The notes: generated by a model from the sequence alone, not told the origin. DNA of 64,000 bases from Chrysogorgia sp. JL179-B06 (GCA_035772405.1 JAYKKM010000147.1:2768001-2832000); one strand, 5' to 3'. Counted from the first letter of the stretch, positions 22,863 through 33,364 are shown. Numbers and translations: made by a program.

Positions 22863-22880
22863 ACCGGTAACGGCACCAAA
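22863..22880 (-). other. BEL/Pao primer binding site
   Basis: Directly inside the 5' LTR the minus strand reads TTTGGTGCCGTTACCGG. TGG at this spot fits the CCA end of a tRNA primer. The exact tRNA was not determined. Confidence 0.6.
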
Positions 22881-22881
22881 A

Positions 22882-23102
22882 TGTGTGTTATTCTTTGTTG
22901 TAACACACTGAAGTAAGCAGGTTCTTTAATAGGTATGTTTCAACGAAAGAACTACAGGTAAAGTCCGTCAAGCTTTCTCTAAGTACATAAAACTAAAAAA
23001 CTATATCTCGTGGTCGGTCCGCTGACCACCTGTATTTGCTCATAAGAGTCATGTAATATCAAATATACTGTCACCTTAACTATGTTACACTAATTCTCGA
23101 CA
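22882..23102 (-). repeat. BEL/Pao 5' LTR
   Basis: 221 bp, TG...CA ends, flanked outside by the CCTAT duplication at 23103-23107. Confidence 0.95.
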
Positions 23103-23107
23103 CCTAT

Positions 23108-23704
23108 ATTATATTTCTCATTACTTTCATTAGCACAATTTCTTTTTTGGTAGCAGTTACCTTGAGGATTCTGATTATTTTCTAATTGCTCAAAGTTTTG
23201 ATTATGACCAATACATGCCTCATTGACCAAAACACCTTTCATTTCAAAAGGCACACATGTTCCTCGATAAGAAGTAATCTGAAAAAATGCAACTAAGTTT
23301 TCAAGGCCATCAATAGCAAGCAAGACACATGTTCCAGAAAAACTTGGCATTCCATGCATGTCTCTTGAGTGAGAATCTAAGATTCTATAGCTGTTGTTCG
23401 ACATGTTAAACACTGCAACTGTGTTACAATCAATAGTTAACAAGAAACACTCGTAATTTGTTTCTCCAAAAAATATCTCTGTAAATGCATTTTTTGAGGA
23501 GATATATGGCCCATTATTATCTGTCATAAATAATTCACCACTTAACGATTCCCCACTATAGGTTAAATTATATGTTTTATCATTTATTGATAGCATAGCA
23601 GGTACATGATCAGTCAACAACAAAAAGTCTTTTTTAACAGAACATTTAATACAATCATATTTAATACAAAATATTATTAAAATCAGGAGAATCCCAGGTG
23701 TCAA
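23108..23704 (-). pseudogene. Helitron protease-like domain, C-terminal half
   Basis: A long minus-strand frame continues the cysteine-protease-like fold begun at 23988. It carries the ILDSHSRDMHGMP motif (residues about 107-119), whose Asp-His pair matches the catalytic Asp/His block of the tegument-protease-like (C76/OTU-like papain fold) proteins found with Helitrons. The end (NCANESNEKYNIG) was joined to the basic repeat region before the BEL/Pao insertion; residues past 23108 are LTR. In related proteins this domain is thought to cleave ubiquitin or the element's own polyprotein. That function is inference. Confidence 0.6.
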
Positions 23705-23721
23705 TATGTGGTTTAATGTGT

Positions 23722-23988
23722 CTAAATACTATAGCGGTTAATGACATTGCATACAACGCATTGTTTACCTGCATTATCACCAAACTTTGACTGATCTCCT
23801 TGACTAAAATCAGCACGGAGAGTTTCAAATATATTAATTATCTCATATATTGTAGGACCTGGGTTTTCTTCTATGTCATTTGACAGCCTTAGATGCAATG
23901 GTACATAAACATGATAACACATCATTTGATGGAACCAAAACATAAACACATGTAAATAAAACATCATTAACATTGTATTCCAAAACAA
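23722..23988 (-). pseudogene. Helitron N-terminus: hydrophobic segment, 2A-like motif, protease Cys half
   Basis: An 88-residue frame. Residues 1-36 are strongly hydrophobic and aromatic (FWNTMLMMFYLHVFMFWF), like a membrane segment. Then comes a canonical 2A-like motif NDIEENPGP (residues 37-45). Then ADFSQGDQSKFGDNAGKQC (about 59-77), the catalytic-Cys block of a papain-like protease. A 4-bp insertion right after this Cys, near 23746-23756, shifts the frame. The normal-looking continuation AMSLTAI is in another frame and leads to 23704. Upstream, QYRARIGCHN-type coding (24060-23990) lies in yet another frame. Confidence 0.65.
23854..23877 (-). other. 2A-like ribosome-skipping motif DIEENPGP
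   Basis: The residues D-I-E-E-N-P-G-P match the D-(V/I)-E-x-N-P-G-P consensus. In 2A peptides the bond between the last Gly and Pro is not formed and translation goes on. Here it would release the hydrophobic N-terminal segment from the protease-like domain. Confidence 0.75.
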
Positions 23989-24100
23989 CTTTTAAAGGAC
24001 GTTCATTATCTTTACCTGCCATAAATATGTTGTGACAGCCAATTCTTGCTCGATATTGTTCTAATGTAATGCCAATTTTGAACTAGTATTTGAGTATTAA

Positions 24101-24290
24101 TATATGCAATAACAAAAAAACGCGTGTTTCTCGCGTGGGTTTGACGAATAAACGACGAGCACTCCACTTCAGTGACTTTACAGCAGATTTCAAGACTTTC
24201 AGTTTCTCAATAGTTTCTCAATAATTTTCCAATAGTTTCTCAATAGTTTTCAATAATATCTCAATAATATTTCAATAGAGAGCGTAACCT
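24101..24290. repeat. AT-rich imperfect tandem repeat
   Basis: From about 24200 to 24285 the unit 'caatagtttct(caata)' repeats about five times with variation. No gene is seen. Confidence 0.6.
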
Positions 24291-24488
24291 TGACACTCAG
24301 TCAGACCGCTTGGCTTTGGTCTGCCCAAAACTTTCGTTCTATAGAAAGTCTCGATAGCGTATTACTTGACGCTCAGTCAGACCTCTGGCTTGGGTCTGCC
24401 CAAAACTTTCGTTGTATAGAAAGTCTCGATAGCGTATTACTTGACGCTCAGTCAGACCGCTGGCTTGGGTCTGAGCAAACTTTCGTTT
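24291..24488 (+). repeat. Tandem repeat, 75-76-bp unit, about 2.6 copies
   Basis: Units start at 24291, 24367 and 24442 with 'tgac(a/g)ctcagtcagacc'. They are about 90 percent alike. Both strands are open for a short stretch, but there is no sign of selection for coding. Confidence 0.85.
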
Positions 24489-25114
24489 CTTTAATAACAA
24501 AATGAAACAAAACAAAACAAGATGTTGAAAATCATCTAAAAAAGCAAACAACGCACCTAGTCAAATCGATGTCACAGGAGCGAAGTAACTCAGTTGGAGT
24601 CTTGGAGATTTGTTTCAGATACAGATCGATTGAAATAGATGTATACAAGAAAGGAAACGTCACAGCCTTCACATGCACTACTTCTTACCTTGTAATTAAT
24701 AGACAAAAACCCTTTCCGAAAAGAAAAGGTTTAAAGGCAGCTTTGAGGATACGACAAGACAATCCAAATTTCAAACACGAGGCTCAACCAGACCGCCCAC
24801 GAACACTTCTCGAATAACTAGCGAATCTTGTCGACATATGACGATAGCTGTCGAGTATGACGTATGGAGGTCCAAGACACTCAAACCCTCACTCAAGCAA
24901 GAATACGCCGACTTAGTGGCTCCCGCTACTAAACTCCTCTATACATGAGCACAAAGAATCAAGTTCTTTCTCGGTATGGGTTTAGTTTTCCGTGTAGTTG
25001 GCTGGAAAACGAGACTGATTTTTATCATCTGGATAATTTTATCACGTGAACGTAATATTTTATAAAATTATTTATAATAATAAATACAAAATTCAATTTG
25101 CTGCCTGTTTCTTT
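24489..25114. other. No gene recognised
   Basis: AT-rich, no repeats or coding features that I can support. Confidence 0.4.
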
Positions 25115-25303
25115 GTTATAACACTCTCCTCCGCAGAGGCTTCATGCGCTTTTTTAGAGTTCGGACAAATAGTTTGGGCAGCCGCATCCCCATTCTCTCC
25201 ACGCGTGTGAGCCTAATACAAGCGAATAGCCCACCTATAGTATATTACATTATTACTACAAATAAAAGCGCAAGAAGCCTCTGCGGAGGAGTGTTGTTAT
25301 AAC
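25115..25303. mobile_element. MITE, 189 bp, with about 29-bp terminal inverted repeats
   Basis: Left end GTTATAACACTCTCCTCC is matched in inverted form by the right end GGAGGAGTGTTGTTATAAC, and the match extends through CGCAGAGGCTTC. No coding sequence inside. Confidence 0.8.
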
Positions 25304-25479
25304 CAAAAAGAAATGTTCGTGAACATGTTACTGAGTAACCCTTTATCAAATTTTAGAGATGTGCCTTAAGACAGCATGGAGGCAAAGAAATATTTAGAAG
25401 CAAATTTTTTAATAAATTTTTTTGACCCCGCACCCCGCGTTTTCCGAACAGTCATATAATACAGAGATCACAGCAACAA

Positions 25480-26165
25480 ACGGCTATGGACTATACACAT
25501 AGTCACCAAAACAGCGTCTCTGGACCGTTTGCGCAGCTAAATATTACTAGCACCTCTACGACAACATCTCAACCAAGCATGGCTGGACGTTCTTCGGACA
25601 ACAGCGCAACATGAAGTCGTCACAACAAGTACCAGGTACTCCATTCCCATTACTCGCACAACAGCAACAACTATACGGCAACAACATACGACTGAAGGGC
25701 GTCGCCAGAACAACTGCTTTTTTTTCTTTTACTCGGCAAGATGCCACAAGCTCCATGGCAATAAACCAACAGTTCAACGTCGCTGGAACCAATTCAGCTT
25801 TCTACTCACAACCGGCCCAACAACCGTTACGGCAACTTCTCCATCCCAGCCAATCCATTCATATTGGAATTCCGGCATGGAAATATTCGGAAATGCAGAA
25901 ATCTCCACACAGAAAGAATCCCATGACAACTTAATCCTAAAGCATATGGAAAGGTATCAATACCCAACGTTGAATCCACAACAGCCATTTGCGTACACAG
26001 TCAGCAAAGAAAAGGCACATTACTATCACGCGCGTACCAGCTGTGTAATCAACCACCATCCATACTTCACTCCACAGCGCGTAGATATTTCCAAAGTAGA
26101 ACATCAGCTTAACGAGCAGCTAAAGCTTCGTTTTCTCCTTGATCTTGACCTCTTTTTAGCATAGA
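25480..26165 (+). pseudogene. Asn/Gln/Thr-rich coding-like region, unrecognised
   Basis: Overlapping plus-strand frames (for example 25611-25934 and 25877-26164) are rich in Gln, Asn, Ser, Thr and Pro, with little AT bias compared with flanks. No domain is recognised. It may be the decayed ORF1 of a LINE or an exon of an unknown gene. No start or splice sites are decisive. Confidence 0.3.
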
Positions 26166-26885
26166 GATACGTACTTTTCCTAGTGACGTTAGATGACAGT
26201 TTTTTGCATCTATTTCGCTAATTGCGAACTATGCGGCTTGTACGGCGACGCAATTTCCCGTTTCGTAAACGGGCGTTGCCACCAGTTACGGTCGATGCTA
26301 CCATTTCACTGGCGTTAACGCGTCACACCACGCGTTTGAAAATTTCACGCAACGCCACACGTGCCGTCAAACAAAAACTGGGACTTGCGGAAGCAAGCTA
26401 ATGGTTGACATGCGGTTAAATGCAGGAATTGCTCCGACCTGTCATAGGACGATAAAAATATTAACAACTGCGTCAATGGTGAATAATTAATTACTCTATC
26501 AAAACGAAAACCGCTGTTTACATATTTATCTATATCTAAATAGACCAACGAATACACGGGGAAACCTATCGCTTGTATTTAATAAATAAAGAAAGAATGG
26601 TTATGTCTTAAACTCATGTTATAAATATTTTCGCACGATTTATATTACCGGGAGATTGAAGACGTATGAATTCAACATAGGATCGAGAATCAGAAATATA
26701 TTTTAATGCCACAAACAACAAGAATGAATAAACTTTTACTTTCAAAAAGGTTCTAAGAACACTAAACACTAACCTTAAAACTAACCCTGCTTTAGAACGT
26801 AGTAGCTTTAAGCATACATTCTTGTTGTTTGCATGTGACGTGGCATTAAAAAATATTTCTGATTCTCCATCGTGTGTTGAATTCA

Positions 26886-29800
26886 TACGATTCATCTGAA
26901 TAGGAGATTTGGTGTTCCTGCTCTGGCAAAGAATATTAAGAAAGAATTGCGAGAGATTTGTGTAACCCGCGCCGAAGTCAAGATAGTGCAGCGCAGGATC
27001 GGAGAGGTCAAAATTACACAGCCCATGAATAGAGAAGTACCCTCCACAATGATCCGGCAAGGAACCACCAAGCTGTATCAACTGACCCACAGTCAAGAGG
27101 CACCGTCGGTAACACTGTACCTAGTCAACCGGTGGTATCTGAGATTCACGACCAGCTGAAGTATATGTCAAACTTATTGAACAATCAGATTCAAAACAAT
27201 ATTACCCTCAATCAGCAGCAGCATTATCAAATGGTAATGTATCCAAATAATTATTAATTCTTTAATAATTCTTAAAAAAGGCAGCTTTTTCATATAGTAA
27301 TTAAACTTCAATTGATGGCAAAACGTTTTCTCCGGTTTGCAAGTTGGAATATTGAAGGTCTATCTAGTAAGCTCAACAATACAAACTTCATTTCAAAATT
27401 AGGAAATTTCGATTTAATCTCGCTAGTATAGAGACCTGGCTTCCATATGGTCACAATAATATTACTATTGATCGTTTCTTTTCGTTCACAAAATGCCGAA
27501 AAGAAGTTTCTCAAAACTCACATTGGTGGTATTACAATTCTTGTTAGATCATCTCTTAGAAAAGGGGTTAAATTTTTAGATAAGGAGAGTAGTGAAGAGT
27601 TTGTATGGTGGAAATTGGATAAAACGTTTTTCAACCTTACACATGATATTTTCATTTGTACTGTTTACATACCACCTCAAAACTCCTCCCGTGAAATAAG
27701 AATTAATATTGATCATTTTGAAAGTCTCCAAGATAGCATTTATAAATTCTCAGTTTTGGGTAAGGTTGTTTTATGTGGAGATTTCAATGCTAGAATAGGT
27801 ATCCTAGATGATTTTATTGATGATCCATTTCTTGAGGAAAATTATACCCCACTCACATTGGATAAGCGATCCTCACGAGACTGTCATGTAAATTCTTATG
27901 GGAGATCTTTAATAGATCTATGTATTGGCAATAGTATGGTTGCACTAAATGGTAGAACAAACGGAGATCTCATTGGCCAGTTTACTTGTCAAACTTATAA
28001 TGGAGCAAGTGTTGTTGATTACGTTGTTTCACATGACTTGGTTTCATCTATTGTAAGTTTTATAGTAGCCGATACCACTGAATTTTCTCATTATTCCTAT
28101 TTATCTTTTGTGATGAGAATTAAAACTCCAGATGATGATTTAAAACTAATGCCTCGTCCAGTGTCTTTTGTGTGGCATCTCGAATGAGGATATCTATGCA
28201 GATCTCGAAGGAAGTACTAAATAAATTAGATTCATTGTTTCTCCATGAGTCTACATTTAGCGAAAGATCAATCGACGTTGATATGCTTGTAACTAATTTT
28301 TCAGAAATATTTTGTGATACATCCCAAAAACTATTACATACTAAGAAACAAAAGAAAACGAACAATAAAAATAAAGTAAAGATGAAACAAAAATGGTATG
28401 ATACAAATTGCCAAACTCTTTAAAAGAATGTGAGAAGTCTAGGTAGTTTACTCATGAAATATCCTAATGATGTCTTCTTACGTCATCTATTTTTCGCAAA
28501 AAGGAAGGTATACGTTTGGTTAAGAAACAGAAAAGACAATTTCTTAATTCTATACTAAATCAAATTGAAATGTTATGCGATAACAATCCTAAAGAATTCT
28601 GGAAACTAGTTAATTCTATAAAAACACGTAAATCATGTACGTCAAATGAAATACCACCATCGGAATGGTTTGATTATTTTAAAAATTTGAATAAGATAAA
28701 TTTCAACACTGAAAAGATAAGCAACGAAGCCCAAATTGTGAAGGATTTCAATATTTGGGCAGCCTGCAAAAACGATAACCTTGACAAACCAATTTCACTT
28801 GAAGAATTGTGCAATCTATCAAAGAGATTGAAGAACAAAAAAGCCAGTGCCGGTGACTCACTGTCCAATGAGATCATTAAGTTAGCAGTCGAAGTTTTAC
28901 CATCCTACTTTTTGTGAAATTGTTTAATATTATTCTATCCTACGGAGTGTTTCCATCACATTGGTCTATAGGTTTTATAGTTCCAATATATAAATCAGGA
29001 AGTACAATTGACCTAAATAACTATAGAGGAATCTGTATAGGCAGCTGTTTGGGAAAATTTTTCACATTAATCATGAATACACGTTTGAATAAGTTTCTAG
29101 AAGAGCACAAAATTATGAGTAAATGTCAAATCGGTTTTCGGAAAGATTGCAGAACAGCAGATCATTTACTAGTTTTAAAAACTCTAATAGAAGTCAAAAC
29201 GAAAACCAATTTTTGCCTGTTTTATCGACTTCAAAAAAGCCTATGACAGCGTTTGGAGAGAAGGACTTTTCTTTAAACTTATTCAATATGGTTGTAGTAA
29301 GAATTTCATGATAATGATAAGTATGTATTCCTCAGTTAATTGCTCGGTAAAATTGGAAAAAGGAAGTACTCCTTTCTTTAAGTCCCATGTTGGAGTAAAA
29401 CAAGGATGTAACCTAAGTCCTACTCTATTCAACATGTTCATCAATGATATACCTAATTTATTTAACAGCTCGTGTGCTCCAGTAAAACTCGGTAAAACTG
29501 AGTTAAATTGTTTACTTTATGCAGACGACTTAGTATTAATATCTGAGTCCAAGTCTGGACTACAAAACTGTCTCACAAAACTTGGAGACTTGAAAAGTTG
29601 AACATTAATCTAAAAAAATCGAAAGTTTTATTATTTGGAACACCAACCCAAAGACATGCACACTTATCATCAAATTGGTCTTTTGAAAATATAGCTCTAG
29701 AGCAAGTTGATGAGTAATGTTATTTTGGTATTACTCTACAAAAAATACTTTATAGTAAAGCAATACGTGTTTATCATTGTCTATTCAAAAGTTTTTCAAA

Positions 29801-30826
29801 CATGGAGAATGTACCAATAAAATCACTCTTGAAACTTTTCTCTTCAACGATAGTCCCGGTTTTTCTGTATAGCTGCGAAGTCTGGGGACCATACTTACTG
29901 GGTGAAAATACATTCCTTTGCGACGTTTAAAACTAAAATTTTTAAATTAACAAATGATATAGAAAGGTTACATTTAAAAATTTTCAAAAGAATCCTATAG
30001 GTGTTCACGCAAAATCTACAAATTTAGCTGTTTATGGTGAACTAGGAAGGGCACAAAATATTGGTTTCGTACCAACAGTCCAACTTTTACTGATACCCTT
30101 GCTGGTGAAGCAGCAAGAGTCTGTATGGACTTTAATTTACAACCAATATTATTTACAAAATACTTACTACAACTATGTAATATAGAAGTTAATAATTTTA
30201 AAAACTTTGTAATACCATCCGAAGAACAAGGAAATTTTTGTCATTATTTGAGGAATAAATTACATGAATTTTATACTGATTACTGGAAAGAGAAGATTCA
30301 ACAAGGTGGAAACAGTGGCAAAATTGAAAATAAATCCACAATTCCAAACACCGTCAAGCTATAACAAAATTAAGGATTTCAGCTCATAAATTACCTGTTG
30401 AAACTGCTCGATACAGCAATGTTTTATACAGCGATAGAATATGTAAACATTGCGATTTAAATAAGGTCGGAAATGAACAACACTTTCTAACATCGTGTAC
30501 AAATACAAAGTTCACCGATCTTAGAAAAGTTTTTATTGAAAATCTATGTAAAATAAATAACACATTCAAATCGTTTAATCAACAAGACCTGTTTAAGTAC
30601 CTTATGTCCATGCAGGACAAGTCAGCTATGAATTTAACAGGAAAATACTGCTTCGATGTTTTAACACTGTTTGATAGTTTAAAATAACTTAAAATAGTAT
30701 GGATAAAGGGAATTAATGTTATATATATGTATGTCATGTAACTGTATTGTTAGTATTATGTTTGTATATCTTACATACCAAAGCTGGTATTTTTGTTGAT
30801 CAAATTAAACAAATTAAACAAATACG
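26886..30826 (+). mobile_element. LINE inserted in foldback arm
   Basis: The element lies between interrupted arm halves. ATACG at 26881-26885 and 30822-30826 may be the target duplication. ORF1's 3' part (ending near 27256) includes a Gln/Asn-rich coiled-coil-like stretch. ORF2 follows and the 3' end is an 'aaattaaacaaattaaacaa' tail. Confidence 0.8.
27315..30687 (+). pseudogene. LINE ORF2: APE-type endonuclease and reverse transcriptase
   Basis: The reading starts MAKRFLRFASWNIEGL at 27315. The endonuclease has CTVYIPPQNS and VVLCGDFNARIG, then NSYGRSLIDLC (27447-28187). The reverse transcriptase has NNYRGICIG, IDFKKAYDSVW (across a frameshift near 29240), GVKQGCNLSPTLFNMF and the catalytic LLYADDLVLI (29516-29545). 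The end has a CKHCD...HFLTSC zinc-like motif (30436-30495) and stops at 30687. Stops and frameshifts at about 27430, 28190, 28425, 29240 and 29600 and later make it inactive. The YADD box is intact. Confidence 0.85.
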
Positions 30827-31323
30827 TCTTCAATCTCCCGGTAATAAAAATCGTGCGAAAATATTTATAACATGAGTTCAACTGTCCAAGACATAACTAT
30901 TCTTTCTTTATTTATCAAATACAATCGGTAGGTTTCCGTGTATTAATTTTCCGTGTATTAACTGCCATTGTTGGTGTATGGAAATCAGTGATGAAAATGC
31001 GGTTTGCGTGGCGTGAAATTTTCATACGCGTGTGCGATCATATCGTGTTTCAGAAGGACAGGATGTGACGCGTAACGCCAGTGAAATGGTGGCATCGACC
31101 GTAACTGGTGGCAACGACCGTTTACGAAACGGAAAATTGCTGCGGCGACTAGCTCAGTGCACGCATGAACAGAAGTGTAACAGAAATTCCGCGCCTAGTT
31201 TATATGCCGCATTTATTAAATTTTATGGGTTTTACTATAGGAATTTATTAAGAGACCATAAAGGTAAGAGAGTGAATAAGGCCGACGAATTTTAATATCC
31301 AATGCGAATGCTAATGCAATCCC

Positions 31324-31394
31324 AAAAAAAGGTTTATCTTTTCAAACACCTTTAATGATATTATAAAGGTGTTTGAAAAGATAAACCTTTTTTT
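31324..31394. repeat. Perfect 31-bp palindrome with 9-nt loop
   Basis: Arms 31324-31354 and 31364-31394 are exact complements (start AAAAAAAGGTTTATC), loop ATGATATTA. Transcribed RNA would form a hairpin with no mismatch. Confidence 0.95.
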
Positions 31395-32480
31395 CGGACA
31401 GGAAGAAACTTTGCTGTCTTGATTTCTTGCCTTGATTTATTAACAAATTCATGTCTTGTTTTTCTCGCCATTTTGTTTAGTAGCGAATGAAACCCGTAAT
31501 TTCCTCGCAAAAATCGTGAAGGATGACATATGCTAAAAATCGCTTTTGTTGATTGGTTATCGAGAGATTACCTTTATCCTCTTTTAAATTTAAATTTTAA
31601 TATGACTAATACTGGAAACGCTTACAAGTCACAGAGCGTCGTCTTGAATAATAACTGTAATATTTCTTAAATTCAATAGTTTTAGTTTCACTTTATATTT
31701 GTAGTACAATAGTTTTTTTTGAGGGTGGGGGGAGGGAATAAGCGCATAAAATATGCAATCAGATCCTCATAGAAACGGTTTTAATTACTTTTTGTTGCAA
31801 CGGGTGTGCGATGGAGCTGTCGGAGAGGGATCGCCAGGGTTAGTCGTTGTCTTTCGATTCTTAATTTAATCTTTATAGAACCCGGTTAATACTCGTCTCT
31901 ATGTGCTAAACTGACATTACGTCATTTTTAAGTCAGTTTGGAAGATGGAAACAAGTGCCGACCCACAACATGGAATGCTTGTAACATTTTTTTGTTTCAT
32001 ATTACTGATTGTAACCTGAGAAAAAAACCTGCCCCCATAGGTCACTGTGCTTTGACTGTAAGTGTATGACTTATTTCGTTGGTGTTCAATTAAAGTCGTT
32101 TTGTTTTTTGAAACACGTCTCGAGTCTGTTGTCTTTAAAATGAAAAATATGTCGTTCTACACAGGATAAATTTGAAATTCCACCCTAGTCCGTTCTGGTT
32201 AAATTGGTACGTCATTCGCCAAAACGTATTGTCTTAAAAAGATGTTATTTCTATTTTTATAAATTTTTATAAATTATTAATTTTTTGAAATTTGAAATTT
32301 TTTTTTGACCCCGCGTTTCCCGAACAGCCATCGCCAATAGTATCACTAGATATTAAATGGCTAGTTATTAATGTATTAATTAGTTAGTCTTTAAGTATAT
32401 TAGTTACATTGTATGTATATTAGATATTAAGGTAATTGATACACGGTTCTTTGAAAACCTTCTGAAAGTCTATACCATGT
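31395..32480. other. No gene recognised
   Basis: Non-coding AT-rich DNA. The stretch 32307-32328 ('gaccccgcgtttcccgaac') also occurs at about 25423-25450. Confidence 0.4.
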
Positions 32481-32488
32481 GTGCAGTT

Positions 32489-32491
32489 TAA

Positions 32492-32548
<57 letters not shown>
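32489..32548. repeat. (TA)n microsatellite
   Basis: About 30 TA units directly 5' of the SINE. Confidence 0.95.
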
Positions 32549-32550
<2 letters not shown>

Positions 32551-32561
32551 CTCTCGGCAAC

Positions 32562-32700
32562 GGCTTCCGTAGCTCAGTGGTCAGAGCACTGCACTAGCAT
32601 CGCAGGGTTGCGGGTTCAATTCCAGCCGGAAGGCCTTGAAGTTGCATTTTTCGCAACTGGTCCCGGTTTGGTCTTAAAATGTATGTATTCCAACACTCGA
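32562..32700 (+). mobile_element. tRNA-derived SINE
   Basis: The head (32562-32635) is a tRNA-like sequence with A box TAGCTCAGTGG, B box GGGTTCAATTCC, an AGC anticodon position and near-matching acceptor ends (GGCTTCC/GGAAGGCC). A tail with GTTGCATTTTTCGCAAC follows (a short hairpin). The unrelated tail and the microsatellite flank favour a SINE over a functional tRNA-Ala. Confidence 0.65.
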
Positions 32701-32756
32701 AATTTTCCTTCACCATAAATCCTTTCAACATGTAGTTTGATCGAGTGAAATGCCAA

Positions 32757-32778
32757 ATATTATATATATATATATATA
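32757..32778. repeat. (TA)n microsatellite
   Basis: Short TA run between the SINE and the Penelope-like fragment. Confidence 0.85.
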
Positions 32779-32794
32779 ATATATAGTATTGTAG

Positions 32795-33290
32795 AGAGAA
32801 CACCATTTGCCCGCTTCAAGAACAATGCATGACTAGAGACATAGTATACAAAGCAACAGTGACAGTAAACATCACAAACGAAATAAAACACTACATTGGT
32901 ATGACTGCAACCACATTCAAAGAGCGATTGGCCAACCACACTAAATCTTTTCAACATAAAAAGCATGAAAATGACACCGAACTTTCGAAATATATTTGGA
33001 CATTGAAAGAAAACAATAAAGATTTCAGTATTAATTGGCAAATTCTAAAACATTCTATTTCGTACACAGGAGGATCAAAACGATGCAATTTATGTTTAGA
33101 AGAAAAATTTTGTATTTTAAAAGAAAAAAATAAGAATAGTTTACTCAACAAAAGAGCGGAAATAATTTCACAGTGTCGTCATCGTAATAAATTTCGCGTA
33201 ATCAACGCAAACAAAGCCATGACCTCATGCTTTGTCCCCCACATACGCCCCCACTTTCCGGCAGAAAGCCTATAAATAAGCGGTCATCCC
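32795..33290 (+). pseudogene. Penelope-like element, C-terminal GIY-YIG endonuclease fragment
   Basis: The frame (Met at 32829, coding-like from about 32800 with CPLQEQC just upstream) has DIVYKATVTVN, HYIGMTATTFKERLANH and ELSKYIWTLKENN. CNLCLEEKFCIL and LLNKRAEIISQCRHRNKF follow. This is the GIY-YIG nuclease with its Cys-rich linker found at the C-terminus of Penelope-like retroelements. The reverse transcriptase is missing upstream, where a TA run begins. The frame stops at 33275. The element 3' flank ends in another TA run. Confidence 0.85.
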
Positions 33291-33364
33291 TTTCGATATT
33301 GTCACTGCCTGAAGATTCTTTTACAGATGAAACAAGTTGTAGCAGACCAGTTTTGAGGTAAGCG

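Larger units (their letters stand above)
17046..23102 (-). mobile_element. BEL/Pao LTR retrotransposon, 6.06 kb, nearly complete
   Basis: The element has LTRs of 235 bp (17046-17280) and 221 bp (22882-23102), both with TG...CA ends. It is flanked by the exact 5-bp duplication CCTAT at 17041-17045 and 23103-23107. The LTRs differ by three substitutions and one 14-bp indel, so insertion was recent. The internal region encodes gag, protease, BEL-type reverse transcriptase, RNase H and integrase in that order on the minus strand. At least four frameshifts interrupt the otherwise continuous coding, so it is not autonomous as written. It split Helitron copy B. Confidence 0.95.
11955..24100 (-). mobile_element. 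Helitron copy B, split by three insertions
   Basis: Minus-strand Helitron pieces lie at 24100-23108, 17045-16569, 15545-about 15190 and 13771-11955. They read in the order protease-like domain, basic repeats, Cys-rich block, central region, Rep. The intervals are a BEL/Pao element (17046-23102), an hAT-like element (15546-16568) and a LINE fragment (about 13772-15190). Copy A gives the uninterrupted sequence across the LINE and hAT sites. The Rep end stops at the same region as copy A and no helicase follows, so the element is incomplete. The Helitron termini were not located. Confidence 0.8.
26243..31149. mobile_element. Long inverted-repeat (foldback-like) element split by a LINE
   Basis: The left arm (26243-26727) is matched in reverse complement by 26817-26885 followed by 30827-31149. 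Shared blocks include 'ccgtttcgtaaacgg', 'gccaccagttacggtcgatg', 'ttttcgcacgatt' and 'accgggagattgaagacgta'. The central spacer is about 90 bp (26728-26816). The right arm is interrupted between 'gaattcatacg' and 'tacgtcttcaatc' by a 3.94-kb LINE. No transposase is visible, so it is non-autonomous. Confidence 0.85.

Noticed and set aside
24291..24488. CRISPR array
   Set aside because: Contiguous tandem repeats without spacers, in a eukaryotic genome.
32562..32635. Functional tRNA-Ala(AGC)
   Set aside because: Imperfect acceptor, an unrelated tail and microsatellite flanks fit a SINE head better.
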